NCBI RefSeq assembly: GCF_020360975.1
Contig: NW_025408669.1
Coordinates: 1,736,001 to 1,800,000 of the forward strand
DNA: 64,000 nt
Source: Hirsutella rhossiliensis
Lineage: Eukaryota > Ascomycota > Sordariomycetes > Hypocreales > Ophiocordycipitaceae
Reading direction: 5' to 3'
Shown: in pieces, positions 30,362 through 40,951 of the stretch
Numbering within the stretch: the stretch's first letter is position 1
Layout: every line of letters starts with the position of its first letter
Notes under the pieces: generated by a model
The model's database searches: none
Told to the model about the DNA's origin: nothing
Seen by the model: the letters and a program-made list of their open reading frames with translations, nothing else
Translations under genes and position numbers: made by a program

Positions 30362-33344
30362 GGCTTGCCTCTACTGGCTTGTTGGGCGAGGAGGCATGGA
30401 AGGATGTCAAGGCAGACGAAGGAGGAGAGAAAAGCGGAAGATGGAGGAGGGAGGAGGGGAGGAGGGGAAAAGGAGGAGCCAGCAGAGGAAGGAACGACGG
30501 AGAAGAATACCTAAAGGGCAGGTATGAAGTACGATGAGGTCAAAGGTGAGCACTACCTAGTTGACCGTTTCCAATGCGCATCTTTGCCGAACAAAACACT
30601 TGTCGTACGAGTGCTTGGTGATTATGGCCGTGGCGGAAGAGAGGGAAGAAGCCACTCCCTATGCCCCCCCGGCCTCTCGCCACGTCCTTGTTGGCGATGA
30701 TCATGAATTGCTATCTCTGACCGAGCACAACAGGCCGTCACGAGTCGATATGGAAGCTCAACAACTTTCAAAACTGCTGGGAGCTTTCCCATCAGACGAG
30801 CAGGGGGCGGGAAAGGGCACAATGAGAAACATAGGCCTGCAATCGTCAACGTGACAAGGCTCCATCACCAGCCAAAACAGGCCAATATTGCAACGCTGGG
30901 TGGTGAGGCCCTTGCTCGGCTCCGACCTGGAGCTGCAGCTTGACGACGGTGGAGGCCATCGATGGCGCGAGCTGAAGATTGATGGCATTTCCGCCGGGGA
31001 GAAGCGACGGCTCATGTCGATGCAGCTGTATCGGAGAGCCTGTCATTGTGAGGGAGAGACTGGTCGTCTGCATGAGATATCGCGCATCCAGGCTCCCTTG
31101 TCTCCTTGGGACAGCCACAGGGGATGCGTCCTCTTCGGCTGAGGTCTCTCCCGCTCTGTCGCATAGGCATGATGCATCCCGGCTGCACCCATGCCTGCCG
31201 ATTGCTGTGCGCATCGGGGCTCGTGGGCCTTTGGAAATCTGTTCATCTCGCGCTCCTGTCCGTAACCGTCGGTACTCTGTCTGCTATGCAGGGTCAATAA
31301 TCGAGTCGTTATCCGCCCAGCACAACGCAAAGGTGGTGGGTGATGCGCGGTCAAGACGTTGCTCTGCGATGCGAAGGAGAAATAGAGAGAGCGAAACAGA
31401 GATAGAGAGAGTGAAACAAAGATAGAAAGAAAGGGAGAGGGTGTGTGGCGAGATGCCGACAAAAGAGCCACGCAGGAGCTGTGCCAGGCCCCGGAAGCCC
31501 CCAAGCGAGACAAAGCTCGTGCCATCGGACTTTTTGCGCGCCGGAGTTCGTGTTCGTTTATCTCGGCTGCCATTAGCATGGACAAGGAAAAGTCCGCCTC
31601 GCGGGTGCTTTATCAAAGTCAAACTGGATGGATGGGTGGATGGATGGATGGATTAGAGGTGTGCAGTTACCTCCCTAATGCGGGCTGCGCTGTAGGGAGG
31701 TGAGCAGCCGCTGAAGGGCGCAGCAAGGACTTTCTTTAGCGCTCGATAGCGGCACAGGGTCCCGGCATGCCGCGCCGCACCCTGGAGGCAAGCCACACCT
31801 TGTTTCCCCTCTCTCTCTTGCCCTGCTCCCTCCTTCAACGACGAACTAAGAGTTTTCCATCCCGCTTCACACCCTCCCACGGCTGATTTCCTGGGCCATC
31901 TGCCGGATCGACTCGGCCCGCGGACCTCATCGTCCGAACATAGAGCCGGAGGGGCACTGCATGGAAAAAGGAACAACGCCAATGTGGGCTGTCAATGCCC
32001 CTGAACGGCTTCGTGCATCGCCCCCCAATGAGCTCGCCCTTCAAACCGCCTCTCTCTACTCTCCCTCCAGCCTCCGGCCTCCTCGGTCGCGATAGGCACA
32101 GCCGTGGGCGGTGCGCCGACAGCGGCATGCGACATGGCAGCTACCGGCCTGTTCATCCATTGTGAGCCTGGCTCTGGACGCTCCAGGGTGCCTTGCACTG
32201 CCATGGACGCAACAGGCCATCCTTCTCAGACTCCTCCATGGCGCCAATGCCTGCAGTCGTATGCCGTGAGGCTGTCTCGCCGCGCCATCACCAAGCCGTG
32301 TCGCTCGCTCCCCCGTTGACCCGCGTCTCCAACAGGGACAAACGAACGACTTGCATGCCGACAAGGCTTCTTTCAGCTGGCAATCTCCGCCGTGCATGTC
32401 GACCCTCTTGACCCTCATCGCCGATGGCTTTCCGTTCTTTTATCTATCCTCGACCTCAAGAGGGGCGCCCCGAGACGCAAAGTTCGACTATCCATGGTCG
32501 GCCCTTGCTGCCGCAGACTTTGTCCGAACAGAGGTGTGGCATCCCTTCGAATCCGCGGGCCGCCCCAGTCTGCTGCAGCAGTAACATCGACTACATGCAT
32601 CTCAGGCACAGGGGCCTCTAGCGGATGCGACGATGCGGCTTGCTGCTGTTGATACTCTTCCAGGGGCTGCTCCGTCGCCTGTATGCGTGGCCTCAGACGG
32701 ATTTGCCGTGAGCGGCATTGCCGGACTTCACCACTCTGGCCGTCCGCCTCTGAGAGTCGTCGTGATAGGAGCAGGAGCAGCCCTCAGCTAATGGCGTTCC
32801 ACTATCGCGAGATAGGGCCTGGATAGGAGCAGAGGAACCTGCAAGGCTTGCGCCCTTGTCGTCCAAACGACAGCTGAACACTGGGATTGGAACAGTCCCG
32901 GGGTGGGGTCGAGACTGGTCGAGGAGACCATGCCTTGTCCATGTCCGGCGGCAACGACGAGATACAGGCTCGGCCCGCCTCGAGCTCCCGCCCCCCCTTC
33001 AGAACATAAGTCAGTCGGCAATTCGCCGATGCGACCTCTCGTTCGCCAAACCGCTAGCTCCATCCATCCATCCGGTTCGAACCTCGCGCCACAAGGCTTG
33101 ATTAAGCAGCCCCCGCCGTCAGACCCTGGAGCCCGGACTGTTGTCCGTTGGCAGGCCCAAACTACCTCTCCATCTATCCGTCTATGACTGCGGTGGCATG
33201 TTGACCTGAGCTTTATTACTTCCGAGGGGCTCTGAAGGGCGTGGAGTCGACCTCCGGCGGCTTTCCTGCTTGCGGAATTGGATATTTATCGCGGCCATAT
33301 CGCTACCTTCCCCGGCACGAGAGAGGCGTTCAACGTTCTTCAAG
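30362..33344. promoter_or_regulatory. 3-kb divergent intergenic region GH16 / glycosyltransferase
   Basis: I see no supported gene. There is an AGAG/GATAGAGAG-rich tract near 31375-31440 and a GGAT repeat near 31624-31652. The many short ORFs on both strands lack family resemblance or a coding-like base pattern. Confidence 0.45.
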
Positions 33345-36331
33345 ATGGAGTCAGCTCCTTCGTCCTCAGTTCACGGCTTTGCGCCTCTCCCGAGGAATAG
33401 CTCATTCGCGGGCATCTCGACGGCGTCCAGCGAATCCAACGGAAGCCGGACGCCGCCGATCACTCCGCGCACCGGCAGCTATGACGATGGTTTTCGATAC
33501 CGGACGGCAAGTCAAACCCCTTCTGAAAGAAGGGAAGCTTGTCTCTGACCAAACAGCAGATGGTGAGCTATCTCTACAACAGAGCCATCGCCAGCGGCTG
33601 GATGGCCCCAGAGTCCGTCCGCAACCACGATGACTGTTTGGGAGTTTTGCTGCGGCGTTCGAGGGGGAATTATGTCACCGCGCCGAGCCCGGCTCATCAC
33701 ATGCTCCTCGAGGCGGTCGTCAAGCTGAATCTCGCCGTGGCCGTTACACTACGTCCTCAGATGCTCGATGGCATCCTGAAGGCTCTGGCCCCTGGGCAGA
33801 CGGAGCTGCGTTTCAAAGGAGGGTCGCAGATTCAGATCATTGACTCGCTGGGGTCTGCACACTCGTCGAGCGTCAAGAAATTCCAGTATGCGTGCGTCTG
33901 CCGTCAGGAGCGGCTCGTTCTTGTCTGGCATGACGACTTGCGAAACATTGTCCCGGTGGCGACGCAGATGGAAGAGAAACTACTCTCTCTGGTAAGTATG
34001 CGCTGGGCCTCGTCTGCGATGCCGACTGACGATCCAAGGTATGGGGAGAGGGCAAGCTGCCATTTAGCATTCTTCAGATGCCCAGCAATGCTCCCTCGAC
34101 CATGTCTTCCGGCATTTCCAGCCCCAACGGCACCGTCACGCCGGCTCTGGAAAAGGCCACCGCCCAAGTGCACATCAGCGAGAGCGTCGAGGAGCTGGAA
34201 AAGGACCCGGCCTTTGATCGCCCTGAGTCCGTGGCCAGACCGGTCGCCCGCGCTTCGGCATTTTTCATCGGTCTCGCCATGTGCCTCGCCATTTGCCTCA
34301 TCTTCGGTGTCTATATTGGCCAGCTGATTAGCGAGTGCCTACTGGACCACTCGTGGACGCGTTTGGCCCTCGTCGCCCCGATACCGCTGTTGATGTGTGT
34401 CAGCTTGTTCTTCTTCCAGGTCGTCTTCACCAACCTCTTCCAGATGTTCGGCCCCATCGGCGGCGTCAACACCAACTCAAGGTATTACTCGTGTCATAAG
34501 CCGTGCCTGCGCCGCGCCTATGCGGACGGTTTCATGCCCCCAAAAATCACGATCCAGATGCCAGTCTACAAGGAGGGCATGGAGTCGGTCATCATCCCCA
34601 CGGTCCGCAGCCTCCAGGCGGCCGTTTCTTACTACGAATCCCACGGGGGCTCGGCCAACATATTCATCAACGACGACGGCCTGCGGGCCGGCCTTTCGGA
34701 GGAAGACGTGCAGAAGCGTCGCGACTTTTATCATGACAACAACATTGGCTGGGTCGCTCGGCCCAAGCACAACGGCGAGGAAGCCTTTGTCCGCATGGGA
34801 AAGTTCAAAAAGGCGTCCAACATGAACTTTGCCCTCAACACCTCTCAGAAAGTCGAGGCCCACCTTCAGGAGGCGATCGACGCCAAGCTTGCTTCTGGCG
34901 GATCCGATTTGATAGACGAATCTGAGGAGGCGGCCCTGTACGAGGCGGCCCTGTGTCGTGTTCTTGAGGAAAATCCGCTGGTCTGGGCAGAGGGCGACAT
35001 CCGCGTCGGCGAGATAATCCTCCTCGTCGACTCGGACACCCGCGTGGTAAGTCACACTGCTCACGTCGTCTATCCCTTGACCATTCGCCTTTGTCGAGCG
35101 GCTCCACTTCACGGCACCTTTGCTCATTCGATGTAGCCCGTCAACTCCCTCCTCTACGGCGCTGCCGAAATGTACCTGTCACCCGAGACGGGCATCGTCC
35201 AGCACTCGACCGGCGTCATGCAGGTCTCGCGCGACTACTTTGAAAACGGCATCACCTTCTTCACCAACCTGGTGTACACCTCCATCCGCTTCTCGATTGG
35301 TTCGGGCGAGGTCGCCCCGTTTGTCGGCCACAACGCGTTCCTGCGATGGCAAGGTACGCCGCTTCCCCCGTTCACTTCTTTCCCATGGGTCTAATGCACG
35401 CGGAAGAAGCGATTTGCTAACCCACGGCCTAGCGGTCCAAGACGTGTGCGTCAAGAGTGACGCCGACTATGTCCCTTACTGGTCCGAGCACCACGTGTCT
35501 GAGGACTTTGACATGGCTCTCCGCCTACAGATGAAGGGCAACACCATTCGCGTGGCCAGCTATCACAACGACGAGTTCAAAGAAGGAGTCTCTCTCACCA
35601 TCTACGACGAAATCACACGGTGGCAAAAGTACGCCTACGGCGTCAGCGAGATGATCTTCCATCCCTTCCACCGCTGGATGTTCAAGGGCCCCTTTACACC
35701 CCTCTTCTACACGTACCTGCGCTCCAATATCATGCTCTCCTCCAAAATCTCCATCATGGCCTACATGTGCTCCTACTATGCCCTCGGGAGCGCCCTGCCG
35801 TTATCCGTCATGAACTACTTCATCGTCGGCTGGTTTCGCGACAACCTCGCCTCCTGCTACCTCACGTCTTGGAATGTCTTCCTATCGCTCGTCGTCGTCT
35901 TCAACGCTTCGAGCCCCGTCGCCCTCGCCATCTTCCGCTACCGCACCGGCGAGCGCTCCCTGCTCGGCTCGCTCGTCGAGAACTACAAGTGGACGCCCAT
36001 GATGACCGTCTTCTTCGGCGGGATATCCTACCACATCAGCATCGCCTTGCTCGCCCACCTCTTGCACATCGACATGGAGTGGGGCGCCACCGCCAAGGAG
36101 AAGGAGGACAGCAACTTTTTCCAAGAGATGCCGCGCATCTTCAAGACTTTCAAGTACATGTACCTCATCATCTTTCTCCTCGTCGGCGCCATGGTCTATC
36201 TCGGGGCCTTTGCGCCCCCGGACTGGGCCATTTCCGACTTTTCCGTCATCATACCCATGGCCATCAACCTTGGCTTCCACGCCCTGGTCCCGCTCGTTTT
36301 GAACCCGAGCTTGATGGTCTTCAACTACTGA
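33345..36331 (+). CDS. Multi-spanning family 2 glycosyltransferase (apparent frameshift in exon 1)
   Basis: The four exons are 33345-33991, 34039-35046, 35137-35353 and 35433-36331. From ATG 33345 the frame stops at 33546-33548, while the rest of exon 1 reads one frame away. A missing A in the run at 33526-33528 would reconcile them; otherwise translation would start at ATG 33560 (851 residues). A globular N-terminal part (MVSYLYNRAIASGWM) is followed by two membrane helices (about 34250-34440), a cytosolic GT2 domain with QMPVYKEG, INDDG, LVDSDTRV and SEDFDMALRL, then RWQKYAYG in the place of the Q(Q/R)xRW motif. Several C-terminal helices follow. The architecture resembles hyaluronan/chitin/cellulose synthase relatives of fungi. 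The product is unknown. Confidence 0.8.
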
Positions 36332-36836
36332 TTTCCTTCTCTTCGGCGGGCCCCTCCCGCGTCTGGATCCTTTGTGAGAATGGCTCGCCCTGGCAACCTA
36401 TGGTGGATGACGTCTTGGGCGGGGCCGTTGAGCGATGTTCTCCTGCTTGATTGCGATGCGGCGCTTGAGATATATGAGAGCGGCTGGAGCGGGTAGGAGA
36501 AGAAAGGTTGGTTCGCGAGAATGGGAGTGCACTGGGTCGCGGGCCCTCTACTAATTCTCATCTAATGACAGTACACCACGTCGCCGCCTGAGGAGATTGC
36601 TAATTTTCAACGTGGAAGTGAGATTGCACTCAAGATAGACTTGTCCTTGTGCTCAGCCATTGATTTGAGGCACAGACAAAGCGAATGAAAGCACACGAGT
36701 TTTAATTCCCAATTTAGGCCGTCGCACAGAGCACATGCAGTGGTCTTCACCTGTTTTGGATTCGTTCCCGCCCAACCCACCTACCATGCAAGATCTAGAT
36801 ATGAAAGAGAGAGAAAATACCAAAAGAAGCCGTCAG
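36332..36836. other. Convergent intergenic region glycosyltransferase / LSG1
   Basis: 3' flanks only. No gene or notable repeat is seen. Confidence 0.45.
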
Positions 36837-38851
36837 CTAGTCGTCCAGGTCGGCGCTGGCGTAGAGGTTGCGGCGCTTCTTGTCCTTGCCGTTCCTGGCG
36901 CTGCCCTTGAAGTGCTTCTTGCTCGACACCACCTGCACCTCCTTGGGGTCCAGCCCGTTTTCCAGCGCCACCATGGTCCTGGCCTTGCGGCCGCTCAGGA
37001 GCTTGCCCGCGGCGGCGTCGGCGCTGCCTTGCTCAGTGTATTTGTGGTTGAAGGGCTGGCTGAGGTGGCCCTGGGTGCTCTTGGGGGCGAAGAAGCGCGC
37101 GTCCAGGCGCTCCGTCTTGGGGCCGGCGGGGAGGGCCACCGTGTCGGACACGTCGACGGCCGGCTCGTCGTCGTCGTCGTCGTCGAGGGATAGGTACTGC
37201 GCAGCGGCGACGAGGGCGGCGCGGCGCTTCTCGGGGAGATGGTACTCGTCATAGAGCTCGCTGTTGAAGGCCCTTGAGTCCTCGATGCCCGGGGGCGGGC
37301 GAACGAAGAGGAGCTTGCCGTTGACGTAGTCCTTGAGGATGTACCGCGCGGCTCGCGACTCGTCGGGCTGGCCCAGGCCCTGCGTCTTGAAGCCGCGTGC
37401 CATGGCGTAGGCGCGGAGAAGCTCCTCGGCGGTCGGGATCCCCGTGCCGCCCTCCTCCAGCGGCCTTGTCTTGATGCGGATACCGTAGATTGCCTCGAGG
37501 AAGCGCTGCGGGATGCGCTGCGTCACGAGCCCGACGGGCCCCGTGGACTCGCGCATCTGGTCAATGGGCAGCACGCCGTTGCAGACCAGGTCGGCCTTTG
37601 TGAAAGCGAAGTTGGGGAACACGAGACCGGGGCAGTCGCATAGGATGACGCGGTCGCTGAGGTGGATGGTCTGGAAGTGCTTTGTCTTTCCCGGCGTCGA
37701 CGAGACCGACACCTTTTTGGCTCCAATCAGGGCGTTGATGGTTGACGACTTTCCGACGTTGGGATAGCCAACTAATCCAACCTGCAGCTTGTGATCGGCC
37801 CCTGAAATACACGTCAGTAGAGGTTTCGGGGTTTTCGCACGCGGCAGCGTCACGTACCTGCGTCTTCGGGGGCGTGCTGGAGGAATATGTCTTCCAGTTC
37901 CTCGACAGTGAGGATCTGAGTGTCTTCATCCCCGTCGCCCGCCTCCACGCCTCCGGGGCCCTTGTTCCCCTCTTCGTCTGACGACGACTCGTCCGCGACA
38001 GGCTGTTTACCGGCCCTCACTGACGACAACGGCCGAGGGTCCTCGTCCGACTCTTCTTCCTGTTCTCTCAGTTCGTTCAACTCCTTGGCGATTTGTGCCG
38101 AGAAAAACTTGTATGCGATGCCGGCCTGCTTGAGATGCTTTGCCCAGGCCTTCCGTTGCCTCAGCGTCATCATGTCGGCCTTGTTGATGAGGAGCAGGTT
38201 TTCTTTTTTCGGATCGACAGCCTTGACGTATGTTTCCAGGTCATCCGACCGGAAGAGCAGCGGATTCCTCGCGTCGACAATCTGGACGACAAGGTCGGAC
38301 CGCTCAATGACACGCCAGAGCTGCCTCCAGACTTCAATGTTCCGCTCAAATGGCGTCATGAGGAGGTCATTATTCTCCTGCAGCTCGGCCAGTCCCCTTC
38401 TCCAGTTCAGGAAGCTCTCGCGCTCCTTGACATCCAGCTCCTGCGGCGTTGTGGAGGCATCCCACTGCGGCCTCCTCGGCACCGTCAACCGCGCCTTGTG
38501 CATGCGGTGCTTGCCCAACACAGATCTCTCCTCGTGCGCAGACAGGAGATAGGGGTTCCTCTGGTCGGTGTGGATGATTTTGACGTTGTTCATCTTTTCC
38601 GCGGTGAAGTCGGTGCCTGCCAGCGCGGCAGTGGCCAGGAACTCGTCGAGCGCGCCCTGCTCGGTGACGGAGCGCATCTTGACCCACGCGGCATCCTGCT
38701 TCTCGTTGACGAGATACTGCTCGCCCGTGGCGTGGTTTGTCCTGGTAATGGCAGACGTCTTCTTCCTGTCCGAGCCCTTGCCCTTGCCGAACCGGTCGTT
38801 CATGAGGGCATTTCCGAGCCCGACGCTCTTTTTGGACTTTGCTAGAACCAT
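36837..38851 (-). CDS. LSG1: Large-subunit GTPase 1, 60S maturation factor
   Basis: The two exons are 38851-37858 and 37801-36837, giving 652 residues. The intron (GTACGT...TTTCAG) splits a Gly codon. The GTPase is circularly permuted: G4 (LLINKADMMT, near residue 225) precedes G1 (GYPNVGKSST, near residue 340) and G3 (DCPG). That order is diagnostic of the YlqF/YawG group. The N-terminus (MVLAKSKKSVGLGNALMNDR) and the Lys-rich C-terminus (KKHFKGSARNGKDKKRRN) match Lsg1, which in the cytoplasm releases the export adaptor Nmd3 from pre-60S particles. An acidic insertion lies between G4 and G1. The gene is divergent from LTV1 over 376 bp. Confidence 0.95.
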
Positions 38852-39227
38852 GGTGAAGGCTACTGTCCGGATTTGAGGATCGAGTAGAGTAAGAAGGATC
38901 TCGTCCTTGGCTGGAATGTCAACTGGGTTTGATGAGTGAGGAAGGGAACCGGATTTTGCCCCTCATTGGCGTCGAGGACGGCGCATCGCCAGCAGCTGAA
39001 TAATGCGTCACCGTGGAGGGGCAAATTTTCAACGCCCGAGTCTCATGATGATACCCGCACTGTACCGATGACCAATTTTATGCCGCCAAACATAGTGCTA
39101 TCTTTGTTAGCACAGTCACTATCAAGTGCCCGATTTTTGCGACCGCAGTCTGCGCCCAAAGCCCAATACTTTCCTCCGCCTCTTGCAGACCGTCCAACTC
39201 GCCGCTCCCGCACGCTGCATTGCCAAG
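38852..39227. promoter_or_regulatory. Shared divergent promoter LSG1 / LTV1
   Basis: These 376 bp lie between two start codons on opposite strands. Both genes act in late cytoplasmic ribosome maturation, so common control is plausible. I could not pin down a specific factor site. Confidence 0.6.
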
Positions 39228-40512
39228 ATGCCTCGAGGAAAGTGGATGTAAGTCGCATTACTCTTCCCGATGTCTGCCGCATGTGCTAACCTCACCAAGC
39301 GACAAGAAAACCGCCCAGCATTTCACGCTGGTGCACCGCCCTCAGAATGACCCTCTCATCCACGACGAGAATGCGCCGTCCATGGTGTTGAATCCTACCC
39401 AGCCAAGCGCCGGCTCGTCGAAAGTGCGGCGTCTCGATGACTTGGAATCTGAACTTGGTTCCGATGCGGCCAGCATCCGAGCGAACGAGGGCGAGGCGGC
39501 GTCGCACGGCGTTTACTTTGACGATACCGAGTATGACTACATGCAACATCTCCGGGACCTCAACTCGGGCGGTGGAGAGGTCGTTTTCATCGAGGCAAAC
39601 ACCTCCAGTAATAAAGGAAAGGGGAAACAGAAGGAGTCGCTCGAGGAGGCGTTGAAGAAGATGGATCTCGAGCAAAAGTCAGGCGACGTGCTTGATCAGG
39701 AGATGCTCCCCTCCAAGAACCTGACGAGGGTGACCTATGAGGCCCAACAGGATGTCCCAGACTCCATCAGAGGATTCCAGCCTGACATGGACCTACGCCT
39801 ACGAGAAGTGCTCGAGGCATTGGACGACGATGCGTTTGTCGACGACGACGACGACGTCTTCCAGGAGCTCGCAAAAGACGGACGGGAGCTCGACGACTTT
39901 GAATTCGACGAAGCGGTTTACAACGACGAATACGACGACGAAGATGGCTGGGAGTCGGACGACACAGCGAAGCCGATAAAGGAGTACAGAGAAAATATAC
40001 CAGAACTGGTGAGGACAGGCGAGCAGCCCGAGCAAGGACCGTCGCAAGACTGGCTGGAGGACTTTAAGCAGTTCAAGAAAGAACAAAAGACGGGCCGCGC
40101 ACCCGTCGCGCCCTCGCAATCTGAGATGCAGTCGACTTGGACGAGCACGACAAACGGAGGCAGGCGCAAGAAACGCAAGGGAGCCCTGACGGACGCCTCT
40201 AGCTACTCCATGACCTCGTCGTCTCTCGTACGCACTGAGCAGATGACCTTGCTAGACGCGCGGTTTGACAGAATCGAGGAGAAGTACAACGAAGACGAGG
40301 ACGATGAGGTGGGCTCCGTGTCGGCCGTATCGACGGCCTCGAGCGTGGCGGGGCCGGTCCGGAGTGACTTTGATGGCATCCTGGACGACTTCCTGGGTAA
40401 TTATACCAAGCCAGGCAAACGTACATCCAAAAAGTCCAAGGCCCAGACGGGGCTGGAGCAGCTGGAGGAGATTCGGAGAGAGCTGGGTCCAGCGCGCATC
40501 CGCGGGCGGTAG
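39228..40512 (+). CDS. LTV1: LTV1, 40S assembly and export factor
   Basis: Exon 1 has only 20 coding bases (39228-39247, MPRGKWI), and exon 2 is 39300-40512, giving 410 residues. The intron is GTAAGT...ACCAAG with a CTAAC branch site. The joined N-terminus ([19 protein letters not shown], then NDPLIH) is the hallmark of Ltv1, which holds Rps3/Rps20 in place on pre-40S particles and leaves after phosphorylation by CK1. The middle is acidic (a run of five Asp near residue 205), with the conserved [12 protein letters not shown] near the end, followed by a Lys-rich stretch. Length and composition fit the family. Confidence 0.93.
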
Positions 40513-40951
40513 GGATTGCGACTGCAAGAAGGTGTTAGGATACTGCTGCATGGGCGTTGAGCACTGATTTAGCCGCGGACCCCCTTGTTAGCATTGCACA
40601 CGCAGACATGAATGAAAACCGAGGGTCTGGTGGCTCTCTGGGCAAGGCCAGCCAAGTTATGATATGTGTTGCATAATGCACATGAATTTGCTGCATAGAT
40701 ATCACTTATATCGCGTGTTATGGCGCTCATAGGCCTACGGATGATGGCGCGCTGGGTCACGTGAGCGCTGCGTCGCGACATGCCATTGAAGCTGTCCCAA
40801 CTCCGTCAAGCTCTCCCAGCCAGGCACTTCTTGTGCTGAATCAACCCACCCCAGCCACTTCCCCTCGACAGCAACCGGCCACCGAGACGCCTTCCCCATG
40901 CCCTAGCACACCGCTTGGGTGGATGCGACGCCTGTTGCATCGTCAAGGCAA
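40513..40951. promoter_or_regulatory. LTV1 3' flank and SAC3 promoter
   Basis: 439 bases with no supported gene. The SAC3 frame is open to 40919, but only through a GTG. Confidence 0.45.

Noticed and set aside
33060..33100. GGTTCGAACC, resembling a tRNA B box
   Set aside because: There is no A box about 50 nt upstream and no cloverleaf can be folded around it.
31000..33200. Overlapping short ORFs in the GH16/glycosyltransferase gap
   Set aside because: No consistent coding frame, no family resemblance, and simple repeats explain parts of them.
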